Origin: Ovoidimarina sp038744785
Lineage (GTDB): Bacteria; Pseudomonadota; Alphaproteobacteria; Rhodobacterales; Rhodobacteraceae
NCBI GenBank assembly: GCA_038744785.1
Contig: JBCDLX010000022.1
Span: 1-64,000, forward strand
Length of the DNA: 64,000 bases
Direction: 5' to 3'
Shown: positions 36,220 through 45,240 of the stretch, in pieces
Position numbering within the stretch: the stretch's first letter is position 1
How the letters are laid out: every line of letters starts with the position of its first letter
Notes under the pieces: generated by a model
Databases searched by the model: none
What the model saw: only the letters and a program-made list of their open reading frames with translations
What the model was told of the DNA's origin: nothing
Position numbers and translations under genes: made by a program

Positions 36220-36984
36220 TTACTCCCCGGGCACCACACCCAAGTGCCGGCGCCGTTCTTCGGGGCGATTGCCAAGGTCGGGCACCTCTGGCGGGAATAT
36301 CTCGACCAGATCCTCGCGCAATCGCGACATTTGCGAACGCACCACGTCCTCTTCGATGTCGACCTCGTTCATGAGCCGCCGAAGCTCCGCCGTTGCCGTG
36401 TGGGCTTTGGTAATCCTGCGCGAAAGCTCTTCCGCTTCATGTTGTCGCAAGGACAGATGTTCCTTCGCCCGCGCAATGCGTTCATCACTGTAAATCCTTG
36501 CAAGCTCACGTGATTCGCTGCCCATTTGAGCTGCAAGCTCCAACAGATCATTGTCCAGATCCTCAAGATCCGGGTGGTTTCGAAGAAACCGCAAACGTTC
36601 GCGGACGGCGTCATATTCGCGCTTCAGCTTGAAAACACCAGTCCTGTCAGCCGCATGCGCCGCCCAATAGGCACGGGCTACGTCCTCCATCCGCAATGAA
36701 AAGTCCCGATGGGTGGCTTCAAGCCGCATAACTCGAACCGCAGACGGCAAAAATGCGCATAAAAGCAGCATGATAGCTGTCAAACCGATTTGCATGGCCA
36801 TCCCGGCGTGGGCCGGCTCGTATGGACCGAACCTGACGGCAACCTCCATCCAAGGCAGAACGCCCGCTGCCGCCAATCCGGTCGTCGCGACGGCCAGAAC
36901 GGCCCCCAGCGCGACCAGCGCCATCGCCACGACCTGTGACCAATTCTGAAACCGCGCCCACGTGGCGCCCGAAAAATCTGACAT
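36220..36984 (-). CDS. Conserved membrane protein with long coiled coil
   Basis: The 254-residue protein starts at ATG 36984 (MSDFSGATW), four bases after GGGAGG. Two membrane spans (about 17-41 and 62-83) are followed by a cytoplasmic, charged helical region (about 90-235) rich in Glu, Arg and Leu heptads. In related genomes it is sometimes labelled as a DNA repair protein, but I see no domain that supports this. The function is unknown. Confidence 0.75.
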   Translation of the reverse strand: MSDFSGATWARFQNWSQVVAMALVALGAVLAVATTGLAAAGVLPWMEVAVRFGPYEPAHAGMAMQIGLTAIMLLLCAFLPSAVRVMRLEATHRDFSLRMEDVARAYWAAHAADRTGVFKLKREYDAVRERLRFLRNHPDLEDLDNDLLELAAQMGSESRELARIYSDERIARAKEHLSLRQHEAEELSRRITKAHTATAELRRLMNEVDIEEDVVRSQMSRLREDLVEIFPPEVPDLGNRPEERRRHLGVVPGE

Positions 36985-37209
36985 CGCCTCCCCCACCGAA
37001 AGCCAGCCCCCACACGCGCGTCAAAACCGCGTCAAGACGCCCATACTATAGCACAGGCGGGTTTCTGCCGATGCAAAGATTTTCCTCGAACAATGTGTTG
37101 ACAAGTCCGAGAGCGCCACGCGCGCGCACCAAATGGAATCTGGCGGTTTCACAGCCTGCAAAAATCCGCCATAGCAGCGCGTAAAGACCAAGAGACAAGG
37201 ACCGGTCCC

Positions 37210-38502
37210 ATGCACGACATTCGCGCGATCCGCGAAAACCCCGATACCTTCGACGCTCAGATGGCGCGGCGCGGGCTTTCGGGTGTGTCGTCGCACGCCT
37301 TGGAGATCGATCAGGCACGGCGCAGCAAGATCGCGGCCGCAGAGACCGCCCTTGCCGAACGAAACGCAGCCTCTAAGAACGTCGGCGCCGCCAAGGCCAG
37401 AGGAGACGAGGCCGAATTCGAACGGCTGCGCACCTTGGTTGCCAAAAAGAAGAATGAAATCAGCTATCTCGAAGACGAAGCGAAGGTTGAAGATACGCGG
37501 CTTACGGCGTATCTGATGGAGCTCCCGAACGCGCCGCTTGATGACGTCCCAGATGGCGCGGACGAAGACGACAATGTCGAACTGCGCCGCTGGGGCACGC
37601 CGCCGGTGTTCGATTTCGCGCCCAGGGAACATTACGACCTCCCCGCGGCGCAGAAGGGCATGGATTTTGAAACAGCGGCCAAGCTGTCCGGATCGCGCTT
37701 TGTCATACTGCGCGGTGCAATCGCGCGGCTTCATCGCGTGCTGGCCCAGTTTATGTTGGACGTGCACACCACGGAAAACGGACTGACGGAAACGAACACG
37801 CCCGTTCTGGTGCGCGACGAGGCCATGCTGGGCACCGGCCAGTTGCCAAAATTCGCGGACGACAGTTATCGGACGACGAACGGCTGGTGGTTGATCCCCA
37901 CCTCAGAAGTGACGCTGACCAATACCGTCGCGGGCGCAATCCTGGACGAAGCCGATCTGCCCGTCCGCCTGACCGCCCATTCGCTCTGCTTCCGGTCCGA
38001 GGCCGGATCGGCGGGCAAAGATACCGCCGGGATGTTGCGCCAGCATCAATTCGAGAAAGTCGAAATGGTGTCCGTGACCCATCCGGACGCGTCCCTGGGC
38101 GAGCTTGACCGCATGACCCGCTGCGCCGAAGACATCCTTGAACGCTTGGGCCTGCCCTATCGCACTATGGTTCTATCGACGGGCGATATGGGATTTGGCG
38201 CGCGCCGCACCCATGACATCGAAGTTTGGCTGCCCGGGCAAGACACATACCGCGAGATTAGCTCTTGCTCCGTATGCGGGGATTTTCAGGCGCGCCGGAT
38301 GAATGCGCGGTTCCGTCCCGAAAGTGGCGGCAAGCCCGAATTCGTGCATACGCTGAACGGCTCGGGGCTTGCTGTCGGGCGCTGCCTGATCGCGGTTCTT
38401 GAGAACGGCCAGCAAGCCGATGGCTCGGTGGATCTGCCACCGGCACTTCACGCTTACTTGGGCGGCAAGACCCGGCTCACCGCAGACGGCACCTTCGCGT
38501 AA
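37210..38502 (+). CDS. serS: Seryl-tRNA synthetase
   Basis: The 430-residue class II synthetase charges tRNA-Ser with serine. An N-terminal coiled-coil arm (about 30-105) contacts the long variable arm of the tRNA. Motif 2 is FRSEAGSAGKDTAGMLRQHQ, and motif 3 is GSGLAVGRCLIAVLENGQ. The N-terminal MHDIRAIRENPDTFD is the usual opening. Confidence 0.98.
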   Translation: MHDIRAIRENPDTFDAQMARRGLSGVSSHALEIDQARRSKIAAAETALAERNAASKNVGAAKARGDEAEFERLRTLVAKKKNEISYLEDEAKVEDTRLTAYLMELPNAPLDDVPDGADEDDNVELRRWGTPPVFDFAPREHYDLPAAQKGMDFETAAKLSGSRFVILRGAIARLHRVLAQFMLDVHTTENGLTETNTPVLVRDEAMLGTGQLPKFADDSYRTTNGWWLIPTSEVTLTNTVAGAILDEADLPVRLTAHSLCFRSEAGSAGKDTAGMLRQHQFEKVEMVSVTHPDASLGELDRMTRCAEDILERLGLPYRTMVLSTGDMGFGARRTHDIEVWLPGQDTYREISSCSVCGDFQARRMNARFRPESGGKPEFVHTLNGSGLAVGRCLIAVLENGQQADGSVDLPPALHAYLGGKTRLTADGTFA

Positions 38503-38582
38503 CTGAGCAGCGCACCAATTTGTTCAAAGAAATTTGTGCGCTGTGTACTAGAATCCCATTCAAGCGGATCTAGGAGGTATAT

Positions 38583-40415
38583 GTGCGGATCACAGGGGTT
38601 TTGTTGGCGGCGCTTCTCGCGGCGCCTGCGCATGCGCAGGAAACGATCACCAGCCACGGCATTTCAGCATTTGGCGAGCTTAAGTATCCACCCGATTTCG
38701 CGCATTTCGATTACGTGAACCCCGAAGCGCCGCAAGGCGGCACGATGAGTTTTCGTGGTCAAGGCGCCTCGCGCACATTCGACAGTCTGAACCGGTTCAT
38801 CCTGAAAGGTGAACCCGCACAGGGGCTGGATTTGCTGTACGACAGCCTTCTTGTGCGCGCCTATGACGAGCCAGACGCTGTCTATGGTCAGATCGCCGAG
38901 AGCATCGAATACCCCGAAGATCGCGCTTGGGTGATCTTCAACCTTCGCCCCGAAGCCCGTTTCTCGGACGGAAAACCGATCACTGCCGAAGATGTCAAGT
39001 TCACAATAGATATCCTTCAACAAGAAGGCGCACCGCTCTACGTCAATGACGTCAAGGATGTCGCGTCGGTCGAGGTGCTGTCACCCGCCCAGGCCAAGGT
39101 GACGTTTAAGGACAGCGTCGCGACCCGTGACTTGATCTCGACAGTCGGTCAGCTCGAAATTCTGCCGAAGCACTACTACGAAATCGTCGACTTCACCCGG
39201 TCGACAATGGAGGCCCCGGTCGGATCGGGCGGGTATCGGGTGTTCAAGGCAGATCCCGGCCGATCGGTCACGTATTGCAAGGTCAGGGACTATTGGGGCG
39301 CGGCGCTTCCGGTCAACATAGGCCAGGATAACTTCGAGTGCGTTCGATATGAGTATTTCGCGGACTCGACTGCTGCCTTTGAGGCCCTTAAGGCCGGCGA
39401 GTACCTGTTCCACGAGGAGAATTTTTCAAAGATTTGGGCCACCGAATATGACTTTCCCGCACTCGACAGGGGCTGGGTGATCCAGGATGTCATCTCGGAT
39501 GGGCGTCCGTCAGGCGCGCAGGGGTTCTGGATGAACCTGCGCCGCCCAATCCTTCAGGACCCGCGTGTGCGCGAAGCGCTTGGAATGATGTTCAATTTCG
39601 AATGGTCGAATGAGACGCTGTTCTATGGCGCCTATGGCCGGACCGACAGCTTCTTTGAAAACTCCGACATGCAGGCAGAGGGCGTGCCGACAGGCGACGA
39701 GCTGGCGGTGCTCGAGGAGTTTAGCGACAGCCTGCCGTCAGAGATTTTCACCGAACCCGCCTTTGTTCCCAATGTCTCTTCAAACCGCCCTCTCGACAGA
39801 AGTGCCCTGCGGGCAGCGGGTGCTTTGCTTGACGCTGCGGGATGGACGGTTGGCGATGACGGCCTTCGCCGGAACGCCGACGGCAGGGTTTTGGAGATTA
39901 GTTTCCCCTATGACAGTCCGGCGTTCGAACGGATTATTCTGCCTTACGTTGCCAATCTTGAACGTCTTGGCGTGGTCGCCAACAGCCAGCTGATCGATCC
40001 CGCTCAGATGGAAGAGCGGCAGGAAAACTTCGACTATGACATCACCATCGCCCGCCTGGTGCCAAGTCCCAGCCCGGCAATTGAACTTCGGGTGATCTAC
40101 GGGTCCGAGAATGCCGACGCACCGGGGAGCTTTAACCTGTCAGGCCTTGCGGACCCCGTGGTCGATGGGTTGATCGAGATGATCGTTGGTGCCGAAACGC
40201 GTGGCCAGCTTGTAACCCGGATCAAGGCGCTCGACCGGGTCCTTCGTGCGCAGCATATATGGGTGTCGAACTGGACCAAGGGCGCGCACTGGCTGGCCTA
40301 TTGGGACGTATTCGGTCGCCCAGAAACTAAACCGCCGTTTATTCGCGGCGATCGATACTGGTGGTTCGATCAAGCAAAGTTCGATGCTTTGCAGGACCAG
40401 GGCGCGTTGCGCTGA
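38583..40415 (+). CDS. Family-5 extracellular solute-binding protein, YejA-like
   Basis: The 610-residue periplasmic receptor of the oligopeptide/DppA-OppA class is closest in style to YejA (microcin C-type transport): HGISAFGELKYPPDFAHFDYVNP follows a signal peptide cleaved after AHAQ. The start is GTG 38583, seven bases after AGGAGG; the overlapping ATG at 38581 is out of frame. The permease and ATPase genes (yejBEF type) that normally follow are not here, because the next gene is a divergent desaturase. It is either an orphan receptor using a transporter elsewhere or one whose operon was split. Confidence 0.85.
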   Translation: MRITGVLLAALLAAPAHAQETITSHGISAFGELKYPPDFAHFDYVNPEAPQGGTMSFRGQGASRTFDSLNRFILKGEPAQGLDLLYDSLLVRAYDEPDAVYGQIAESIEYPEDRAWVIFNLRPEARFSDGKPITAEDVKFTIDILQQEGAPLYVNDVKDVASVEVLSPAQAKVTFKDSVATRDLISTVGQLEILPKHYYEIVDFTRSTMEAPVGSGGYRVFKADPGRSVTYCKVRDYWGAALPVNIGQDNFECVRYEYFADSTAAFEALKAGEYLFHEENFSKIWATEYDFPALDRGWVIQDVISDGRPSGAQGFWMNLRRPILQDPRVREALGMMFNFEWSNETLFYGAYGRTDSFFENSDMQAEGVPTGDELAVLEEFSDSLPSEIFTEPAFVPNVSSNRPLDRSALRAAGALLDAAGWTVGDDGLRRNADGRVLEISFPYDSPAFERIILPYVANLERLGVVANSQLIDPAQMEERQENFDYDITIARLVPSPSPAIELRVIYGSENADAPGSFNLSGLADPVVDGLIEMIVGAETRGQLVTRIKALDRVLRAQHIWVSNWTKGAHWLAYWDVFGRPETKPPFIRGDRYWWFDQAKFDALQDQGALR

Positions 40416-40543
40416 CGCCCTTGCACCTGGCCCGTTGCATGGGCTGGCGACGATCCTTCGTAAGGTTCTGCGGCAGGTGGAAAAGACAAACTGACGCTGG
40501 GGGTCAAGGGCACATGACCAACCGGTAAGCCTGTGGGGCAGTC

Positions 40544-41545
40544 TTACTCTGCCGGGACTGCAGACACGGCCGTTTGCCGCGCTTTGGGGAACGGCACCAG
40601 CTTTTGCGCATCTTCATCCCAAAGTTTGAGCGAGAAACTCCTTAACGCCTCGGGCCAATGGATCACCTTGGTGTCGGGAAGGACGCCCTGCGCCCGAAGG
40701 TCGTTGTGGCATTTCCGAAGCCGATAGCTTGGGATGCGTGGATTTAGGTGGTGGATGTCATGATAGGCGATGTTGCCGGTACCAAGATCCCACCACCATC
40801 CAAGATCAAGACAGGACGATCCCTTGATCACGGCGGTCTCGAAATCCAGCTCCGGTTTGTGCGCCCAGTGCGTATCTTCGAAGTTATGCTGCAAGTAGAC
40901 CAGAAACACGCCGATCCATGTCGAAAGGATTGCCGTAGCGATCAATGTCGCAAGTCCGGGCCATCCAAAGCCAAAGAACATGCCCCCGAAGAAGCCCAGC
41001 ACCAGAAGGTTGTGGATGGCGAGCCCGCGCCAGCCGACATGACCGGCATTCTTGGGCCAACGGTAGCGAAGGAAATAGGTCCATAGACCGCCCACTGGTA
41101 TCATAATGAGCGGGTTGCGATACAATCTGTACCACAGGCGCGTCTTCCACGGTGCAGCCTCCCACTCGGCGACAGTCATCGTGTGCACCTCTCCGGTTTC
41201 CCGGTTGTCAAGGTTCCCGACATTCGCGTGGTGTAGATTGTGGTTATACTGCATGGCGCGAAACGGCGTCAGCGTCACAACCGAAAGCCCATAGCCTGCC
41301 CAGATGTTTCCCCACCGGGTCGAGAACAGCGAAAAATGGCCGGTATCGTGCTGAAGGACGTACAGCCGAACCCCGGCAAAGGCACAAACCACGACCAATG
41401 GCGCCATAGCAAGCCATTGGCCCCAAAGCGATGTTGCGCCAATGAGCGTTGCGAAGAACACGGCATACGTGCCAAAATAGCTGACTGACGCCATGGTATC
41501 GCTTTTTTTGCAATAACTTAGTGTCGCGTTCTTGATGCGTGACAT
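40544..41545 (-). CDS. Membrane fatty-acid desaturase
   Basis: The 333-residue di-iron enzyme has the three histidine boxes HDTGH (about 69), HNLHH (about 105) and HDIHH (about 267), plus four to six membrane spans. This pattern is that of acyl-lipid desaturases (delta-12/omega-6-like group). GAGGGG stands before ATG 41545; a second Met at residue 18 is possible. It would introduce a double bond into membrane lipid chains. Confidence 0.87.
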   Translation of the reverse strand: MSRIKNATLSYCKKSDTMASVSYFGTYAVFFATLIGATSLWGQWLAMAPLVVVCAFAGVRLYVLQHDTGHFSLFSTRWGNIWAGYGLSVVTLTPFRAMQYNHNLHHANVGNLDNRETGEVHTMTVAEWEAAPWKTRLWYRLYRNPLIMIPVGGLWTYFLRYRWPKNAGHVGWRGLAIHNLLVLGFFGGMFFGFGWPGLATLIATAILSTWIGVFLVYLQHNFEDTHWAHKPELDFETAVIKGSSCLDLGWWWDLGTGNIAYHDIHHLNPRIPSYRLRKCHNDLRAQGVLPDTKVIHWPEALRSFSLKLWDEDAQKLVPFPKARQTAVSAVPAE

Positions 41546-41651
41546 TCGCCCCTCATGCGCCCAGAATCGCCTCGTCGTGGCAGAATAACCGGGTCGGCGC
41601 GGAAGGCAAATGTACGGTTGCCGCAGGCGGAGTGACGCCTAATTCAGCTTT

Positions 41652-42410
41652 ATGTCCGATACACCTGCCACTCCGACAGCAACCGACCCGGCAATACAGA
41701 ACGCCCGCCGAATGCGGTCCGCTCTTCTGCTTGCGGGCACCCTTGCTTTCGTGACGGCCCCGTTCTGGTCACCCGGCTTTGGCGGGTTCCGGGCCGATCA
41801 GTTTCCCATCCCGCAAGAGGACCCACCGGTGCAGCCTGCGGGATACGCGTTCGCGATTTGGAGCGCGATCTATCTTTGGCTTCTGGTCTCTGCGGTCTTT
41901 GGCTTGCTCAGACGCGCGGAAAACCCGGGGTGGGACGCCGTGCGGGTTCCGCTGACCATCAGCATGGCACTTGGTGCCCCATGGATCACTGTTGCAACGC
42001 TTAGCCCGGTTTGGGCCAGTGTACTGATCTTTGGAATGCTGATCTCGGCGCTTTGGGCGCTGCGGCGCGCCCCATCCGAAGACCGCTGGCTCTTGCGGGC
42101 GCCCCTTGGGCTTTACGCCGGATGGTTAACGGCAGCGAGCCTTGTGTCGGTCGGCCTGCTGGGCGCGGGCTACGGCATCGGTCCGGACGCGCTTGGCTGG
42201 GCCTGGGTGGTCGTGCTCACAGCGATTGTGGCCGGGGTCGCGCTGCAGCGGGCTTTGGCTGGCACGCCGCTTTACGCCGTTGGTGTCGCTTGGGCGCTGG
42301 CGGCTGTGGCCGCCCGGAATGTCGGCGACCAGATGCTGCTGGCTTTGCTTGCGGCGATTGGGGCCGCTGCGCTGTCCGCGGTCGCTTTCCAATCGACACG
42401 GCGCGGATAG
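41652..42410 (+). CDS. TspO/MBR-like membrane protein
   Basis: The 252-residue protein has about seven hydrophobic segments. The region PAGYAFAIWSAIYLWLLVSA recalls the tryptophan-rich TspO family (FxxxWxxIY), though it is longer than the 160-residue TspO. No catalytic site is visible. It may bind a tetrapyrrole or lipid, but this is speculation from weak resemblance. Confidence 0.65.
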   Translation: MSDTPATPTATDPAIQNARRMRSALLLAGTLAFVTAPFWSPGFGGFRADQFPIPQEDPPVQPAGYAFAIWSAIYLWLLVSAVFGLLRRAENPGWDAVRVPLTISMALGAPWITVATLSPVWASVLIFGMLISALWALRRAPSEDRWLLRAPLGLYAGWLTAASLVSVGLLGAGYGIGPDALGWAWVVVLTAIVAGVALQRALAGTPLYAVGVAWALAAVAARNVGDQMLLALLAAIGAAALSAVAFQSTRRG

Positions 42411-42548
42411 ACGCGCCAAGCGCTCATGCGCTTTAGAATGGCAGTCTAGTACTCCAGTGTGGACCACCTCCTATTGCAACCAAACGATCGTTCAGAACCC
42501 AACGTCGGCCTTTATCGCAGCGCAGCAAGAAGGGTTTCGCGTCGAATT

Positions 42549-43007
42549 TCATTCGCGCACGAATTCGCGGAGGACCACAATGCTCTCGTAGCCTTGGATG
42601 GTCGGCTCGTAGAACTGTGCATCCGCAAAATCTGTGAACTCTTCCATCGATGGAAATTTCACGAAAAGCACAATATCATCCTCCCCTGTGACCGAGAACA
42701 TTCGGTCAACCTCGTCAAAGGCTAACAATTTGCGTGTGAGAACTTGCTTTCGCCTAGGGTCAAGTCGACTGATTGTGAGGAAGACAATAATGGATATTGC
42801 GTTGGCCTGAAACTCGGGTGAAATCACTGCAACCTCGCGCTCGATCGCACCGATCTTTCGCAATCGCTGAACTCTCCTTAGGCACGCCGCCGAAGACAGA
42901 CCAATCTGTTCAGAAAGCTGCTCGCCCGTTTGACGCGCGTTTTGTTTTAAACGCTCGAGGATTTTTTGATCAAAGCTATCAAGTTCGTCCGACCGACTTT
43001 TGCTCAT
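42549..43007 (-). CDS. Lrp/AsnC-family transcriptional regulator
   Basis: The 152-residue regulator starts at ATG 43007 (MSKSRSDELDSFDQ), eight bases after AGGAGG. It has an N-terminal helix-turn-helix (about 10-60, QLSEQIGLSSAACLRRVQRL) and a C-terminal RAM ligand domain (about 75-145, FLTISRLDPRR, FSVTGEDDIVLFV). The longer reading to 43154 is not needed. It is divergent from two DUF1127-type genes and may control them. Confidence 0.92.
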   Translation of the reverse strand: MSKSRSDELDSFDQKILERLKQNARQTGEQLSEQIGLSSAACLRRVQRLRKIGAIEREVAVISPEFQANAISIIVFLTISRLDPRRKQVLTRKLLAFDEVDRMFSVTGEDDIVLFVKFPSMEEFTDFADAQFYEPTIQGYESIVVLREFVRE

Positions 43008-43199
43008 TGAATTGACCTCCTGATCCTGCTCGCGCGAGATCTCCGCATTTTCCCCAAAACTTTGCGAAGCAGCAAACACATGTACGCCGTCTTTGCGACA
43101 TTCGCGCCGCCTGGGCGCGTAGGTTTGAAACGCCAGCATAAACGCGCACCCCAAGACGCGCTCTCACCCACACAATCTATCTCAGCGATTGAGGACCCC

Positions 43200-43451
43200 A
43201 TGAAGAGACACTCAAAACTCCCTAGCGGTACAATCGGATCAGTACTTCCATCCTTAGTAAGGCGCCCCGCCAGAGGATGGCTCCACCGCGCCGCAGCAGC
43301 AATTCGGGAGTTTGATCGAATTCAGCGAGACTATGAACGATTACTCGAGATGCCGGATCACGTGCTCCAAGATATTGGATTGCAACGGTACCAACTTGCT
43401 AAGGAGCTTCGAGCACATCGGAAACAATTGTTCTGGATCTCCGATCAATGA
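43200..43451 (+). CDS. DUF1127 small protein
   Basis: The 83-residue protein carries a DUF1127-type core: an amphipathic helix, then LLEMPDHVLQDIGLQRYQL (about 50-68), where DIGL-R is the family hallmark. The ATG lies at 43200-43202. DUF1127 proteins are small, basic, often stress- or phosphate-related and involved in RNA or regulatory roles. Its stop overlaps the next start by 4 nt. Confidence 0.82.
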   Translation: MKRHSKLPSGTIGSVLPSLVRRPARGWLHRAAAAIREFDRIQRDYERLLEMPDHVLQDIGLQRYQLAKELRAHRKQLFWISDQ

Positions 43452-43651
43452 AACGATTTTCAAAGTGGTTCGGCCGCGACACTCACCGCGCGCCCCAAGC
43501 GAAGCTTGGGCGACCGTCCCAAGACATCTCGGATGCTCTTTTGGAGCTTCAGCGCTTTACTGACCGCGAGTTGGCGGACGTTGCTCTCGCACGGTCGGAT
43601 TTGAGCGAGGAAGGTCTTAGGATAGCCGGCGACAAGAGACGAAGAAGGTGA
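43448..43651 (+). CDS. Second small protein, DUF1127-like tail
   Basis: The 67-residue basic protein begins at an ATGA overlap with the preceding DUF1127 gene. Its segment LQRFTDRELADVALARSDL (about 34-52) resembles the L-DIGL-R-DL core of DUF1127, but DIGL reads DVAL. Basic residues dominate both ends (MKRFSKWFGR, GDKRRRR). Likely translated together with its neighbour; function unknown. Confidence 0.7.
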   Translation: MKRFSKWFGRDTHRAPQAKLGRPSQDISDALLELQRFTDRELADVALARSDLSEEGLRIAGDKRRRR

Positions 43652-43746
43652 ACGGGGGGCGTAAAAACTGCAACTTGGCACTTTCTCGGTGTTGCCTCCG
43701 TCCGCTTAACCGACGTGTAACCGAGTCCCTATGGCCCCAACTCCAC

Positions 43747-45198
43747 TCAATCCGACCGCCGCCCCTTCAAGTGCTTCCTAAGCCGTGACGGCGTAGATTT
43801 CTTGCGGTCCTTGTAGGGGTTGTCTTCGGATTGCGAGCGCATCCAAAGTCGCACCGGGGTGCCAGGCATATCAAAATCTTTACGCAACCCGTTGACAAGA
43901 TAGCGAGAATACGCCGCCGGAAGCTTGTCGGGATGCGAGCACATCACCACGAAACCCGGCGGCCGAGTTTTCGCTTGGGTCATGTACCGCAGTTTGATCC
44001 GCCGCCCACCTGGCGCTGGAGGTGGATGGGCTTCCACCATGTCCTGAAGCCAGCGATTGAGTTTTGCGGTCGTCACCCGCCGGTTCCAAACCTCATACGC
44101 CTTCTCCACGGCAGCCCGAAGCCGGTCGAGCCCTTTGCCGGTTTTTGCCGACACGGTAACAAGGGGCGCCCCGCGAAGCTGCGGCAGAAGCCGTTCGAAC
44201 GCCTCGCGCAGCTCTTTCAGCTTCGCCTGCTTCTGGGACTCGGCGTCCCACTTATTGACCGCGACGACAACCGCCCGCCCCTCGCGCTCTGCGAGATCAG
44301 CGATGCGCAGATCCTGCTGCTCGAACGGGATGGCCGCATCGAGAAGGACAATCACGACCTCGGCGAACTTCACCGCCCGAAGCCCGTCCGAGACCGACAG
44401 CTTTTCGAGTTTTTCCTGCACCCGGGCTTTCTTGCGCATTCCGGCGGTGTCAAAGATCCGCACCGGCAGCCCGTCCCAGTTGAACGGAATTGAAATGGCG
44501 TCACGGGTGATCCCGGCTTCGGGCCCCGTAAGCAACCGGTCTTCACCGATCAGCCGGTTGATCAGTGTGGACTTGCCCGCGTTGGGTCGACCGACCACTG
44601 CAATCTGAAGCGGCTTTCCTTCGGTCGGGGCAGAGACTGACGCATCGTCGTCTGTAACATCCAAGTCGGTCTCCGGCGCTATTTCTTCAGCTTCTGCTTC
44701 TGCCAGTTCGGCCAGTGGCGCTAAAATCGAATAAAGCTCGTTCAGACCTTCACCATGCTCCGCCGAAAGCCGCACCGGTTCCCCAAGCCCAAGTGCATAG
44801 GCTTCGATGACGCCGGCATCCGCCGCGCGCCCCTCGGCCTTGTTCGCGGCCAGGATCACCCGGGCCGATTTACGACGAAGAATGTCTGCAAAAACCTCGT
44901 CGGTCGGCAAAACGCCCGCGCGCGCGTCGATTAGGAAAAGACAGATATCTGCGGCTTCAACCGCACGCTCGGTCAGCCGCCGCATGCGACCTTCCAGACT
45001 TTCGTCGGTTGCCTCTTCCAGACCTGCTGTATCGATCACCGTGAACCGCAGATCGCCTAGCTTGGCCTGACCTTCGCGCAGGTCGCGCGTCACACCCGGC
45101 TGGTCGTCGACTAGCGCCAGTTTTCGGCCCACGAGCCGGTTAAACAGCGTAGATTTGCCCACATTCGGACGGCCAACAATGGCGAGCGTGATGCTCAT
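43747..45198 (-). CDS. der: Ribosome assembly GTPase Der (EngA)
   Basis: The 483-residue protein has two tandem GTPase domains and a C-terminal KH-like domain. The first G1 loop is GRPNVGKST (about 9-17) with G3 DTAG; the second is GRPNAGKST with DTAG and NKWD. The linker is acidic (EAEAEEIAPETDLDVTDDD). Der acts in maturation of the 50S subunit. It is last in the TPR-bamB-der run. Confidence 0.97.
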   Translation of the reverse strand: MSITLAIVGRPNVGKSTLFNRLVGRKLALVDDQPGVTRDLREGQAKLGDLRFTVIDTAGLEEATDESLEGRMRRLTERAVEAADICLFLIDARAGVLPTDEVFADILRRKSARVILAANKAEGRAADAGVIEAYALGLGEPVRLSAEHGEGLNELYSILAPLAELAEAEAEEIAPETDLDVTDDDASVSAPTEGKPLQIAVVGRPNAGKSTLINRLIGEDRLLTGPEAGITRDAISIPFNWDGLPVRIFDTAGMRKKARVQEKLEKLSVSDGLRAVKFAEVVIVLLDAAIPFEQQDLRIADLAEREGRAVVVAVNKWDAESQKQAKLKELREAFERLLPQLRGAPLVTVSAKTGKGLDRLRAAVEKAYEVWNRRVTTAKLNRWLQDMVEAHPPPAPGGRRIKLRYMTQAKTRPPGFVVMCSHPDKLPAAYSRYLVNGLRKDFDMPGTPVRLWMRSQSEDNPYKDRKKSTPSRLRKHLKGRRSD

Positions 45199-45240
45199 AA
45201 TGGTCGCTTTCGGTGATTCGAAGCGCGCGTTCTAACCGGT

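Noticed and set aside
36220..36984. Calling this gene a DNA repair protein
   Set aside because: Only two membrane spans and a coiled coil are visible; nothing supports a repair role.
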